Positions 45,554 to 55,413 of a stretch of 64,000 bases of DNA are shown piece after piece. The stretch's first letter is position 1, and each line of letters starts with the position of its first letter. Below the pieces are notes generated by a model. That model did no database searches and was not told the DNA's origin. It saw only the letters and a program-made list of their open reading frames with translations. The stretch comes from Borreliella garinii (GTDB lineage: Bacteria; Spirochaetota; Spirochaetia; Borreliales; Borreliaceae). The position numbers and the translations under genes are program-made. The stretch is taken from assembly GCF_001922545.1 (NCBI RefSeq), contig NZ_CP018744.1, positions 310,001 through 374,000 on the forward strand, in the 5' to 3' direction.

Positions 45554-48355
45554 CTATTCGGGTATTAACAATATCTCTGCTTTTTCGTTAAGATTAATTT
45601 TCTTAAAAAATTTATTTATCAAATCTTTGCTTAAATTTGTCTCTATAAACTTAACACCAAAATTATTTTTAAATACTCCATGCCAGGATAATGATGCTAA
45701 TATATTTGAAATCCAATAACTATTTTTTTCTGAATTTATCTTTGTATTTTTAATATAATTCTTCTTAACATAAGAAAAATCTTGATCATTAAAATCTATT
45801 TTTTGCCTTTCGATCATATAGCGATTAATAGAATTCAAAACATTATCCAACTCTTTGGGCTCAGTAGTAAACAAAATAGACAAAATACCATCGGAATCTA
45901 CATATTTCCTTAAATTGGAGTCAAAATAAGCTTGAATTGAATAAACACTCGACATTTTTTCTCTAATATTTTTTATAAGATCATCCGTTAAAAGATCCGC
46001 TAAAGCATTTAAATTTAATGAGGTTTCTTCTAAATAATTAAATTTAAAAGGATAAACCACATAAGCAAAGCTAGTTGAATCTTTTCCCTTCCTTATAACT
46101 GTTTTATTAAAATTTGTACTATAAGAATAATCTAAATCTTTATACTCGCTTATTTTTTTAAAGTTAAGATTTCCTAAATATTTCTTTGAATAAGCTTTTA
46201 TTGTCTCAATATCTGAATCTCCAACAAAAACAAACTTAAAATTATTTGCATAAGTAAACCTTTTCTTATAAAAAGATAAAATATTTTCTTTTGTAAAATA
46301 TTGCAAATCACTCTCTTTTGCATCTTCAAATCTAGGATCATTATTGTTTAAAAATTTACTAATAGCTTTGTTAAAATGATATTTAGAATTATTTTCATTG
46401 GTCTTTATTAATGCTTTTATATCATTAATAGCATTTTGCAAGAAAACATCATCTATTTTGGGTGCCTTAAAAGTAAAATATATAAGCTCAAAAAGAGTTT
46501 CAAGATCTTTTTTATCTGAACTTCCAACAATATATGATTCTTGGGCTCCAACGCTAACATTTAAAGAAACAGCTTTATCTGATAAATATTTTTCAATCTG
46601 CAATGCAGAATAATCACCGTAGCCTGAACTAGATACTACTCCAGGAGCAAAAGTTAAAACAGAAATAAGCTTTGGATCCTCATTGATTAAACCTCCCCAA
46701 GAAGTTGCTCTAAAATCAATTACACCTTTTTTTTGATCATTATATTTAAAATAAACTTCAACTCCATTTTCAAGAACAAATGATGAAATTTTATTTTCAA
46801 GCTCATTTTCTCTAATAATATCTTTATTTTCTAAAGACTCTTTAAAAAATTTACCTTCAATTGAAGAATTCTCATAAGGCTTAAACTCTCTTTTTAAAGC
46901 TATCTTTTGAAGCTTATCAACGTCTTCAAAAGCCAAAGTAGGATGTACTCTTCCATTATAAGAATAAAAAATTGCACAATTTTTCACATCAAACTCTTTT
47001 CCTACAAGATTGTTTATTGTCTTTAAATTAATTTTTTCTAAATATTGTAAAGAAAGATCGCAATATTCACTCATATCGAATTTATTAGAACCAGCAACAG
47101 CAATGTCTATTAAATCTTCAAAAATAGCCCCTGAATTTGTTTTATTTATATTATCTTTTTTTAATGACAAAAATTTAAAAAATTGAGATCTAACTTTTTC
47201 AAACTCACCCTGGGTAAATCCAAATTTTCTTATTCTCTCAAGCTCATAAAAAAAGTCTTCTATTCCTTCATTCAAATAATCTGGATTAAAGTTTAAGGAA
47301 ATTGATCTTGCAACAATAGTATTGTTATCTGATTTGAATGAAAAAAAATCTTTATTTGAAACATTTTTAAAATGCTTTACCCCAGCAGTCTTTAATTCAG
47401 AAAATCTATTTTCAAAAAGAGCAGCCAATAAAGAACTTTTAATAGCATTTAAAACGTCATTTTTAGTCTGTTCTACGTTAACAATTTCCTTTTTAAAGAA
47501 CATTAAACTGGGTTCCCCTACTTCCAAATCTTCTAAAAGTAAAAACTTATCTTTAAGCTTTACATCTAAATTTACTTTTACCTTTTTAATTTTATCAGTT
47601 GGATTTTTCCAAGAAATAAATTGTTTCTTTATTTTCTCTTCAATTTCTCTAGGATCAATATCTCCTACCACAATAACACTTGCAAGTTCTGGCCTATACC
47701 ACTTTCGATAAAACTTTTTGAAATCTTCTGGCTGAAAAGACAAAATTCGCTCTTCAAGTCCAATAGGATTCCTAAATTCATAAATACTTCCACTTGCCAA
47801 AAACTTATACATTTTTTCATAAATTCTTCTAGGATAAGTTTCACTAAACTTTTTTTCCTCGATAATAATATTACGCTCCAAATCTATTTCTTCTTTCATG
47901 AAGCTGATTTGAGAAGCCCAGTTCCTCAAAATATTTATAGATTCATCAATTTCATCTTTATTGTTACCATCTGACAAATCAAGTCTATAATAAGTGAAAT
48001 CGAAACTAGTGGCAGCATTAATATCAGCACCAAATTGCATTCCAAATTTTTTAAGAACATTGATAATGGAATTCCCAGGATAATCTTTTGTACCATTAAA
48101 GGCCATATGTTCAAGATAATGAGCAATGCCCCTCTCATTATCTTCTTCATTAATAGAGCCGACATTAAAGACAATTCCCATATTAACAACATTCTTTGGG
48201 GTTTGATTTTTATAAATATAATAGCTAAGTCCATTAACAAGTTTTCCCTTTACTAAGTTTTTATCTAGCTTCAACTCATTAGAAACACAGGAAAAGAAAA
48301 AAAATAGAAAAACGCTTGTAAATTTCCAATAACTTTTAATTCTTTGACAATTCAT
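45554..48355 (-). CDS. M16-family zinc peptidase, probable lipoprotein
   Basis: A 933-residue insulinase/pitrilysin-type peptidase. The inverted zinc motif HYLEH (about residues 79-83, in ERGIAHYLEHMAFNGTKDYP) is intact, followed by the R-Y-type substrate segments of M16; the second, inactive half starts near residue 510. The N-terminus KFTSVFLFFFFSC followed by VSNE is a lipoprotein signal, so it is expected at the periplasmic or outer surface. Start choice: GTG 48361 is possible, but GGGAG lies 5 bases before ATG 48355. It overlaps the preceding gene by 20 bases. By order BB_0536. Confidence 0.93.
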   Translation of the reverse strand: MNCQRIKSYWKFTSVFLFFFFSCVSNELKLDKNLVKGKLVNGLSYYIYKNQTPKNVVNMGIVFNVGSINEEDNERGIAHYLEHMAFNGTKDYPGNSIINVLKKFGMQFGADINAATSFDFTYYRLDLSDGNNKDEIDESINILRNWASQISFMKEEIDLERNIIIEEKKFSETYPRRIYEKMYKFLASGSIYEFRNPIGLEERILSFQPEDFKKFYRKWYRPELASVIVVGDIDPREIEEKIKKQFISWKNPTDKIKKVKVNLDVKLKDKFLLLEDLEVGEPSLMFFKKEIVNVEQTKNDVLNAIKSSLLAALFENRFSELKTAGVKHFKNVSNKDFFSFKSDNNTIVARSISLNFNPDYLNEGIEDFFYELERIRKFGFTQGEFEKVRSQFFKFLSLKKDNINKTNSGAIFEDLIDIAVAGSNKFDMSEYCDLSLQYLEKINLKTINNLVGKEFDVKNCAIFYSYNGRVHPTLAFEDVDKLQKIALKREFKPYENSSIEGKFFKESLENKDIIRENELENKISSFVLENGVEVYFKYNDQKKGVIDFRATSWGGLINEDPKLISVLTFAPGVVSSSGYGDYSALQIEKYLSDKAVSLNVSVGAQESYIVGSSDKKDLETLFELIYFTFKAPKIDDVFLQNAINDIKALIKTNENNSKYHFNKAISKFLNNNDPRFEDAKESDLQYFTKENILSFYKKRFTYANNFKFVFVGDSDIETIKAYSKKYLGNLNFKKISEYKDLDYSYSTNFNKTVIRKGKDSTSFAYVVYPFKFNYLEETSLNLNALADLLTDDLIKNIREKMSSVYSIQAYFDSNLRKYVDSDGILSILFTTEPKELDNVLNSINRYMIERQKIDFNDQDFSYVKKNYIKNTKINSEKNSYWISNILASLSWHGVFKNNFGVKFIETNLSKDLINKFFKKINLNEKAEILLIPE

Positions 48356-49109
48356 TTGCACTCCCTTTTTTTGAATTTATTTTTTCAGAATAAATTTTAT
48401 TTAATGTTTTTGAAATAGATGAAAATCCAAAATCATTCCAATCTTTTAAACTCTTTAGCTTGGAAATTGGAAATAGCTCATAAAATAAAAACAATAGCTC
48501 TTCTTTGCTTAATTTTGGAATATCATTTAAGTAAACCTTTTTATTAAAATCTTCAAGATAAACATAAGGATTTGAGCGCTTATCTAGAATAAATTTATTT
48601 AAATTAGGCATTAAAATGCTTTTATTATAAATTTCAATAGTAGTATATTCACTTGGTACATCATTATAAAAATCGTTATTCAAAAAAGAATCTAAAATAA
48701 TAAATTTATTATCCTTAAACCCCACATTTCTTCCATCTAAAGTCTTTAAAAGCCCATCCTTACTAATATGAACTAAAGTATTTAAATCCTTTGTAGCGTT
48801 AAAAATAAGCCTTGCATTGTTATAAACTTTAGATTCTCTTAAATGCTTAATATTACTATCTACTGTTAATTCTTTGTCATTTTTTAATAATAAATTAATA
48901 TTTTTTTCTTTTAACGCTTTATAAGCTAATTCAATATACTCTAAAGCACAACTATTTGCCAAAGTAAGTTGCTCTCTCTTTAGCAAATTAATAAGAAACA
49001 TCAATTCTTCCTTTTCAAGACTACGGTAAAAATCAAAATCATTTAAATTAATGCCAAAACTAAAAATAGCACTAAATATTAAATAAAAAATTGCAATGTT
49101 TTTTTTCAA
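48336..49109 (-). CDS. Exported hypothetical protein (257 aa)
   Basis: I do not recognise this family. An N-terminal signal peptide (IAIFYLIFSAIFSFGINL) suggests export. The rest is mixed, with helices around residues 30-80 (EKEELMFLINLLKREQLT) and beta-rich sequence in the middle, and a repetitive polar tail. It overlaps exoA by 4 bases and the M16 peptidase by 20, so the three are translated together (exoA, this gene, peptidase). Its place directly before the peptidase suggests a partner or substrate-handling role, but that is only context. By order BB_0535. Confidence 0.8.
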   Translation of the reverse strand: MKKNIAIFYLIFSAIFSFGINLNDFDFYRSLEKEELMFLINLLKREQLTLANSCALEYIELAYKALKEKNINLLLKNDKELTVDSNIKHLRESKVYNNARLIFNATKDLNTLVHISKDGLLKTLDGRNVGFKDNKFIILDSFLNNDFYNDVPSEYTTIEIYNKSILMPNLNKFILDKRSNPYVYLEDFNKKVYLNDIPKLSKEELLFLFYELFPISKLKSLKDWNDFGFSSISKTLNKIYSEKINSKKGSANELSKN

Positions 49110-49891
49110 TCTAGCTTCCTCCCTTTATTAACTACATCAGCCAACTCTAAAAAAACAGGACAATGGTCGCTTCCCATTACTTTGTCTAAAATTAGAGATT
49201 TTTTAACATTTCTCTTAAAAAATTCATTAACAATAAAATAATCAATTCTCCAACCCATATTTCTCTCCCTTGCTCTTGTTCTATAGCTCCACCAAGTATA
49301 ATAACCGGGTTCCTTATTAAATATCCTAAATGTATCCACATATCCTTTGTTTAAAAAACGATCTAGCCAAGTCGTTTCTTCAATATAATATCCGGGAGAG
49401 TCTCTATTAGAATCAGGACTTATAAGGTCAATCTTGGTATGAGCAATATTAAAATCACCACAAATTACCACATTTTTCCCACCATTTACAAGAGAATCTA
49501 TAAGATTCTCAACATAAGATAAAAAATTAAGTTTATAAACAAGCCTTCTTCTTAAAGCTTGAGAATTAGGAAAATAACCGTTAATCAATACAAAATTATC
49601 GTAGTATGCTATAAGCCCCCTACCTTCATTGTCAAAAATTTCTTTTCCAAGTAAATTTACAGCAATAGGCTTAACTTTAGAGTAAATACAAACACCACTA
49701 TAACCTTTAATCTTTGACTTTGAAAAATAAGAATAATAATTTTCAAGAATTAAATCCCTTGGCAACTGCTCTTTCAAAGCTTTAGTTTCTTGAACACATA
49801 AAATATCTGGAGTATATTCTTGTACAAACTCAAGAAAACCTTTCTTGAAAACGGCTCTAATTCCATTTACATTCCATGAAATTAATTTCAT
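49106..49891 (-). CDS. exoA: Exodeoxyribonuclease III / AP endonuclease
   Basis: Repair nuclease acting at abasic sites, 261 residues. Motifs: KLISWNVNGIRAVFKKGF, CVQETKA (metal Glu), CGDFNIAHT, RIDYFIVNE and catalytic MGSDHCPVFLEL. All catalytic residues are present. Start choice: the open frame begins 4 codons earlier with TTG, but GAGAGG lies within that stretch and just before ATG 49891, where the family normally starts. By order BB_0534. Confidence 0.96.
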   Translation of the reverse strand: MKLISWNVNGIRAVFKKGFLEFVQEYTPDILCVQETKALKEQLPRDLILENYYSYFSKSKIKGYSGVCIYSKVKPIAVNLLGKEIFDNEGRGLIAYYDNFVLINGYFPNSQALRRRLVYKLNFLSYVENLIDSLVNGGKNVVICGDFNIAHTKIDLISPDSNRDSPGYYIEETTWLDRFLNKGYVDTFRIFNKEPGYYTWWSYRTRARERNMGWRIDYFIVNEFFKRNVKKSLILDKVMGSDHCPVFLELADVVNKGRKLD

Positions 49892-49911
49892 AAATCCTCT
49901 CAAAATTTAAA

Positions 49912-50673
49912 TCAAAAATAAATCTTTAATCCATCATAAGCTAAATAGATATTGTCTTTTTCTAAATAATCAAATTCTTCATGCATTATATCGTGTGCAA
50001 TATGTGTAAAGTAAGAAATTTTAGGATTGATTTTTTTTACCTCGCAAATAGCCTCTGAAAAATTTAGATGAGCGGGATGAGGCTTAATCCTTATAGCATC
50101 TATTATAAGTAGATCTAAATTTTTTAAATAATTATAGGACTCTTCCGGAATAGATTTAACATCGGTAAGATACGCTAAATTGCCTATTCTATAACCCAAA
50201 CTAATTATCTCTCCATGAATCAAAGGAATTGGCACTATCTTTAGATCTTTAAAAAAAATGGGTTCAAAATCTCTAATCACATTAGGAATAATGTTTGCCT
50301 TTCCACTTAAAGAAGGTTTAGATGAAAAATTATGCGAAAAAGCATTCATTATGTGAACCATAGTGGTATCTCTAGCATAAATGTTTAAAGGAGCCTCTCG
50401 TGTATAAAACTTAATATCATCAAAACCCATAATATGATCATAATGTTCATGAGTATAAAGCACTAAATCAAGATTATCTATATTCTCTCTTAAAAGTTGT
50501 TGCCTAATATCAGGACCTGTATCAATCAATAATTTGATGCCAGAAGATAACTTAAGAAAAAAAGAGCTTCTTAACCTTTTATTTTTGCTAAAACTTGAAG
50601 TACAGACTCTACAGCTACAATTTAACATAGGAACACCACTTGAAGCACCTGTTCCCAAAAAGGTTCCAACCAT
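49912..50673 (-). CDS. MBL-fold phosphodiesterase of the PhnP group
   Basis: A 253-residue metallo-beta-lactamase-fold hydrolase. Metal motif THEHYDHIMGFDDI, upstream LLIDTGPDIRQQLL and downstream LTDVKSIP plus FTHIAHD. A cysteine-rich loop near the start (MLNCSCRVCTSS) is the extra zinc site seen in PhnP. No phosphonate genes are near, so the substrate is more likely a cyclic phosphodiester or a nucleotide fragment. It is 20 bases before exoA on the same strand. By order BB_0533. Confidence 0.9.
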   Translation of the reverse strand: MVGTFLGTGASSGVPMLNCSCRVCTSSFSKNKRLRSSFFLKLSSGIKLLIDTGPDIRQQLLRENIDNLDLVLYTHEHYDHIMGFDDIKFYTREAPLNIYARDTTMVHIMNAFSHNFSSKPSLSGKANIIPNVIRDFEPIFFKDLKIVPIPLIHGEIISLGYRIGNLAYLTDVKSIPEESYNYLKNLDLLIIDAIRIKPHPAHLNFSEAICEVKKINPKISYFTHIAHDIMHEEFDYLEKDNIYLAYDGLKIYF

Positions 50674-50865
50674 ATGTTACTACCTTTCGCCTGTAAACAT
50701 AATCTATTTTAACACAACATTTTATATTAAACAAAAAATAAACTCTCTTAACAAAAGATCCCCTTAAATCTAAAATTAAATTAACGCTATTTAATAAGCA
50801 ATTCTGTAAACTATTTTGGAAAAAACGCTTTTATGCTTATAATTATTTAAGGAAAAGTTATTTTT

Positions 50866-52158
50866 ATGGATACGCAAATTTATGAACTCATTTTCTTAAC
50901 CAGCTTTAGTATATTTTTAATAGTAAATTTATTTAACTTTAAAAAAGAATTTACTTATGAAGACTACTTCATAATATTCCCAGGTGCGTTTTTTGTAATA
51001 ACTTTATACTTTACAGAAATCAGCCCATTAATGTTATATATTGGCAGTATATTCTTAATCTTTATGATACTAATCTTCTTTAAAAACATAAAAACAATAG
51101 TAAATAAAAGAAGAAGAAGTACTAACAGGCCTATAAAACAATCAAAAGGAATATTTCTTTCAATTTTGCTAAAAACAATACTTGTAATGCCTGCTATTTT
51201 AACAGTTATTATTGCAACCATTTTTTCATATTTAGCACTTTTTATAAATTATCCCAAAGATGAAAACGGTAGCTATCAAATTGGATTCATAAGAATTAAA
51301 GATCACAAAAATGATTTGAACTTGTCGATTTGGTATCCTGTAAGCTCAACATTGGGCCTAAAAAAACAAAATCCATTTCTTTTATATGAATTTAATCCTT
51401 TTTTCATAAACGAAATGAATTATTTATCCAAGCAGAATAATACATATAAACAAGCCTTTATTAGCAATAACCAAAAAATATATGATTCTATTTTACTTAT
51501 ACTTCCTTATTATTCTCACGATTCAATGTTCAAATCCCTAATCAGCAAGCTTGTTAAGAAGGGAAAAATTGTTTATTTATATTCACCAAAATATAAGCAT
51601 ATGAAAAGATACGATTTTATTAAAAATAGCCATAAAAGTATATTTAGCTATGTAATTAATAAAAGCATTGGCTATTTAATTGAGCCTGCCAATATCCTTA
51701 ATGAAAAAGCTGATATTGCATCTACTGAAAATGATATTCAAAACATTATTGAACTAGTAAAATCAAGCCAAAATTTAAAATTTTTAAATTCAAAAATGAA
51801 CCTGAATAAACTAACGTTAATTACACTGGGAAATCAAGCAAATATTGCTAATTTTATCCTTGCAAAAAACACAAATATAACAAAATATATCAATATAGGA
51901 GGCAAACCACAAACAATAAGAAATTTAAAAAACTTGCAACTAATTCTAAAAGAAAATGAAAAGGAACTCCATACAAAAGTTACTAATATAAATTCTATAA
52001 AACTAATAGACATAAATAATATTGCAGAAATTTCTGATCTTATTTTTAGTCGAAACTATTTAAAAAGTTTTAATTTTTTAAAAAACAAAAAATCAATGCT
52101 ATCAAGATTTGATTCTATAGTTACTGAAATTAATAAATTTATTGAAGAGGAAAAATAA
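50866..52158 (+). CDS. Membrane-anchored protein with a degenerate PAF-acetylhydrolase-like domain
   Basis: A 430-residue protein with four N-terminal membrane segments (residues about 6-24, 35-50, 55-72, 98-126) and a soluble C-terminal domain. That domain looks like the platelet-activating-factor acetylhydrolase family: LNLSIWYPVSS (151-161) as the WYP strand, ILLILPYYSHDSMFKSLISK where PxVxFSHGxG belongs, and LTLITLGNQANIANFIL (316-332) where the GHSxGG nucleophile belongs. Here the nucleophile site reads G322-N-Q-A-N, without serine, so it is probably not a serine hydrolase. Co-transcribed with the next two genes. By order BB_0532. Confidence 0.72.
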   Translation: MDTQIYELIFLTSFSIFLIVNLFNFKKEFTYEDYFIIFPGAFFVITLYFTEISPLMLYIGSIFLIFMILIFFKNIKTIVNKRRRSTNRPIKQSKGIFLSILLKTILVMPAILTVIIATIFSYLALFINYPKDENGSYQIGFIRIKDHKNDLNLSIWYPVSSTLGLKKQNPFLLYEFNPFFINEMNYLSKQNNTYKQAFISNNQKIYDSILLILPYYSHDSMFKSLISKLVKKGKIVYLYSPKYKHMKRYDFIKNSHKSIFSYVINKSIGYLIEPANILNEKADIASTENDIQNIIELVKSSQNLKFLNSKMNLNKLTLITLGNQANIANFILAKNTNITKYINIGGKPQTIRNLKNLQLILKENEKELHTKVTNINSIKLIDINNIAEISDLIFSRNYLKSFNFLKNKKSMLSRFDSIVTEINKFIEEEK

Positions 52159-52160
52159 CA

Positions 52161-52775
52161 ATGATAAAAAAATTCTTGCTATTTGCAATGATAAACATCT
52201 TTCTAATAAATAAAGCTTATAGTAATGAAGAGGTAATCGAAATAAGTACTGAAATACAAAAAGAAAAATATATTCCCTTTTTAATAAGTAGAGGAAAAAC
52301 CCAACTGGAAGACCTTGTAAAATATACTCTAGAAATAAATCCAGACCTTGACAAAAACTATGTAAATACTATTGCTAAAACCTACATAGAAGAATCTTTA
52401 ATTGAAGGCATTAATTACGATATTGCCTATGCTCAAATGCTACTAGAAACAGGCGTTCTAAAATTTAATGGGATAGTATCAAAGGAACAACACAATTTTT
52501 CAGGAATAGGCGCTACTAATAATCTTACAAAGGGAAATTCTTTTCCCAGTATTACAGAAGGAATTAAAGCTCATATTCAACATTTAAAAGCTTATGCATC
52601 AAAACAAAATATCAACTCAAATGTGGTTGATCCTAGATTTTACCTTGTTGAAAGAGGATCTGCTCCAACAATATATGATTTAACTGGGAAATGGGCAAAA
52701 GATAAACTTTATGATAAAAAGCTTAAAAAAATATTATTAGAACTATTAGAATATAATAATGCAAATAAAAGCTAA
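52161..52775 (+). CDS. Exported glucosaminidase-type peptidoglycan hydrolase
   Basis: A 204-residue protein with signal peptide (FLLFAMINIFLINKAYS) and a GH73-like glucosaminidase domain: YDIAYAQMLLETGVLKFNG contains the catalytic-type glutamate of LETG, followed by HNFSGIGATN, ITEGIKAHIQHLKAYA and a final KWAKDKLYDKKL. It should cut between N-acetylglucosamine and N-acetylmuramic acid in the periplasm. AGAGGA precedes ATG, and 2 bases separate it from the upstream stop. By order BB_0531. Confidence 0.85.
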   Translation: MIKKFLLFAMINIFLINKAYSNEEVIEISTEIQKEKYIPFLISRGKTQLEDLVKYTLEINPDLDKNYVNTIAKTYIEESLIEGINYDIAYAQMLLETGVLKFNGIVSKEQHNFSGIGATNNLTKGNSFPSITEGIKAHIQHLKAYASKQNINSNVVDPRFYLVERGSAPTIYDLTGKWAKDKLYDKKLKKILLELLEYNNANKS

Positions 52776-53568
52776 AAACTCGCTATATGATTTTCTAGAA
52801 GAGATATATTCAAAATATAATAAAAAAAAATTTATACATCCTGATCCTTTAGAATTTTTATATAGATATAAAGAAAAAGAAGACATTGAACTTGTAGGCC
52901 TAATTAGTTCTTCATTGTCACTTGGAAGAGTAGAAAAAATTTTAGAAGCAATAGAGAGAATACTCAAGCCACTTGGCAAATCCCCTTCTGAGAAGCTTAA
53001 GCTAGTAAATGAAAAAGACTTAAAAGAAATGTTTAAAGGCTTTGTTTATAGATTCTTTAAAGAAGAAGACATTGTAAGACTACTATATACCCTTAAGATA
53101 ATAAAAGAACAGTATCATACACTTGAAAATCTTCTTTACAGTATTTATCAAAAAAACCAAAATTTTATACTTAGTATAGATGAATTAATAAAGCATATGG
53201 AAAAAATAAATGGAAGAGAATTTGGAATGCTGCTTCCAAAGCCTTCAAAGGGAAGCTCTTGTAAAAGACTTTTTTTATTTTTAAGATGGATGATACGCAA
53301 AGATGACATCGATTTAGGTATTTGGGAAAAATTCAATCCTAACAAGCTTATAATACCAATGGATACTCATATGACAAATATTGCCTCAAAGCTATTTAAA
53401 ATAAAAGAAATAAAAAACGCAAATCTTAAAAAAGCAATAAAAATTACAAGATATTTTGCAAAAGAAAATAGAGAAGATCCTGTAAAATACGATTTTTCTT
53501 TAACCCGATTTGGAATAAATAGAGATTTTAATAAAGAAAAATTATTAAATAATATTGACAAACTATAA
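52759..53568 (+). CDS. DUF2400 / TIGR02757 family protein
   Basis: A 269-residue conserved protein of unknown role. Family marks: ISSSLSLGRVEKILEAIERI, KGSSCKRLFLFLRWMIRKDD, LGIWEKF, NKLIIPMDTHMTNIASKLF and DPVKYDFSLTRFGI. The order resembles helix-hairpin-helix DNA-glycosylase-like folds, but no catalytic Lys/Asp motif is seen. It starts inside the glucosaminidase gene (17-base overlap) without a good ribosome site, so translation is coupled. By order BB_0530 or BB_0529. Confidence 0.85.
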   Translation: MQIKAKNSLYDFLEEIYSKYNKKKFIHPDPLEFLYRYKEKEDIELVGLISSSLSLGRVEKILEAIERILKPLGKSPSEKLKLVNEKDLKEMFKGFVYRFFKEEDIVRLLYTLKIIKEQYHTLENLLYSIYQKNQNFILSIDELIKHMEKINGREFGMLLPKPSKGSSCKRLFLFLRWMIRKDDIDLGIWEKFNPNKLIIPMDTHMTNIASKLFKIKEIKNANLKKAIKITRYFAKENREDPVKYDFSLTRFGINRDFNKEKLLNNIDKL

Positions 53569-53655
53569 AGTTTTAGTTAAAAACCTTTAAAATAAGAAAT
53601 ACTTAAATCATTAAAACAAAAGCACTAATTTATAATAAAATAAAAAGGAAAATCT

Positions 53656-54603
53656 ATGAATAATCTTAAAGAAAAAATAAATACTTATAGCAAACTAATT
53701 TTGGGGTCTTGGCAATTTGGAGGGGGATATTTTAAACAGGTTGAAAAAGAAACTGCCAAAAAAATATTGAAAAAAGCATATAATCACGGGATTAGAAATA
53801 TTGACACTGCAAAAGCTTATGGAAATGGAATTTCAGAAAAAATAATTGGTGAAATAATATTAAAGGACCCAACAATAAGAGAAAATATTTTAATTGCAAG
53901 TAAATGCTACCCAATGGAAATTTCAGAATTTACAAACAACTTTAATGAAAGCCTTAAAAATTTAAAAACCGATTATATAGATATTTACTATATACACTGG
54001 CCTAAAAACGATTTTGATCTAAGACCAATCGCCTCATTTCTTGAAGAAATGAGGGCAAAAGAAAAAATAAAATATGTGGGTGTAAGTAATTTTGAAATAT
54101 CACACATGGAAAGCATAAAAAACGTTTGCAAAATTGACGTCAACCAAATAGGATACAACCCCTTATTTAGAAATAAAGAAAAAGATGTAATTCCTTACTG
54201 CGAAGACAACAATATTGCAACCATATCATACTCAACAATTGCTCAAGGACTTTTATCTAAAGCTAATATAAAAGACAAAAGCAAATTTAATGATATTATA
54301 ACGGGGAAATTGATACTTTTTAAAAAAGAAATTTGGCCTCATACTTTAAAAACCATAAATAAACTTGCAGAGATAGCAAAGAGAAACAATTTAACAATTT
54401 TAGAATTAACATATTCATGGCTTAAAAAAACAAAATTAAGTGGATTTATAGTGGGTTTCAGCAAGGAAAGTTATGTAGAATCAAACTTGAATTCATTTAA
54501 AGCGGAAATTAATGACGAAGTATACAAAGAGATTACATCAATCTTAGATAATTTTAATCACCAAACAAAAAATTTCCCAAATTTATTTAACAAAAAAATT
54601 TAA
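53656..54603 (+). CDS. Aldo/keto reductase
   Basis: NAD(P)H-dependent oxidoreductase of 315 residues, TIM barrel. The catalytic tetrad is complete: D50 and Y55 (RNIDTAKAYGNGISE), K83 (LIASKCYP), H114 (DIYYIHWP). The C-terminal cofactor segment GFIVGFSKESYVESNL is typical. Substrate cannot be told. Ribosome site AAAAAGGA. Separated from the upstream operon by 87 bases. By order BB_0528. Confidence 0.93.
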   Translation: MNNLKEKINTYSKLILGSWQFGGGYFKQVEKETAKKILKKAYNHGIRNIDTAKAYGNGISEKIIGEIILKDPTIRENILIASKCYPMEISEFTNNFNESLKNLKTDYIDIYYIHWPKNDFDLRPIASFLEEMRAKEKIKYVGVSNFEISHMESIKNVCKIDVNQIGYNPLFRNKEKDVIPYCEDNNIATISYSTIAQGLLSKANIKDKSKFNDIITGKLILFKKEIWPHTLKTINKLAEIAKRNNLTILELTYSWLKKTKLSGFIVGFSKESYVESNLNSFKAEINDEVYKEITSILDNFNHQTKNFPNLFNKKI

Positions 54604-54624
54604 GACTTCATAAAAATAAATATT

Positions 54625-55413
54625 TCAATTAACAAACTTAACGACAATAGAATTTCCTAAAATTCTAATACCTTCTACAGTTAAATGAATATTAAAAATA
54701 AATTCTACCTCAATTAATGGTAAAAGTAGATTCGCATTACCCCCAGTAATTATCAAATTGAATTCTTTTTTATACATCTTTTTAATATCATGATAAACAC
54801 CTTCTATTAAATACTTATATTGATAAAATAAACCGCTGTTTACACTCCCAGATGTAGTTCTCTCTAAAAGATTGGTTGGGGTACTAATGGGGAATTTCTT
54901 AAGAAGATAAGCACTATCTAATAAAGAATTAAAATTTATCAAAGGACCAGAATTAATAAGACCGCCAAGTATTCCATCCTGCCTACTAACAGCAAAAATA
55001 GTACATGCTGTCCCAAGGTCTGCTACCAAAACATTTTCTAATGAATAATTTTCAATGGCCGCAACAAGATTAGCAAAAACATCTGATCCTAGCAAAAATT
55101 TACCACTTCTGTAAGGATTAAATGTTAAATTATAATTTAAATCAAAACTAATAAACAAAGGCTTTATCTTAAAAAAAGAAAAAATGATATTTTCAAATAT
55201 TCCGTTAAGAACAGGAACAACGCTACTTATAAAAACTTGATTTACATTAAAGTCAAAATTTTCTTTAAAAAAACTATAGACCTCATCATAACTTAACATA
55301 AGATTTGTTTTCATTTTAATAAATAAATTGACTTTATTGTCTTCAAATAATGCACAAGCAATACTAGTATTTCCAATATCAATTATCAATTCTGATAATA
55401 AGGGCTTATTCAT
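54625..55413 (-). CDS. coaX: Type III pantothenate kinase
   Basis: First step of CoA synthesis from pantothenate. The 262-residue protein has the ASKHA-fold motifs LIIDIGNTSIACALFED, SSVVPVLNGIF, GSDVFANLVAAI and VADLGTACTIFAVSRQDGIL. The PG of the usual GGxIxPG motif is replaced by GGLINSGPLINF. Older annotations call this gene baf (transcription activator); the kinase motifs are more convincing. It overlaps the next upstream gene on the strand by 8 bases. By order BB_0527. Confidence 0.9.
   Translation of the reverse strand: MNKPLLSELIIDIGNTSIACALFEDNKVNLFIKMKTNLMLSYDEVYSFFKENFDFNVNQVFISSVVPVLNGIFENIIFSFFKIKPLFISFDLNYNLTFNPYRSGKFLLGSDVFANLVAAIENYSLENVLVADLGTACTIFAVSRQDGILGGLINSGPLINFNSLLDSAYLLKKFPISTPTNLLERTTSGSVNSGLFYQYKYLIEGVYHDIKKMYKKEFNLIITGGNANLLLPLIEVEFIFNIHLTVEGIRILGNSIVVKFVN

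Noticed and set aside
47322-47711. 129-codon frame opposite the M16 peptidase
   Set aside because: Antisense shadow of a conserved enzyme; no ribosome site or family match.
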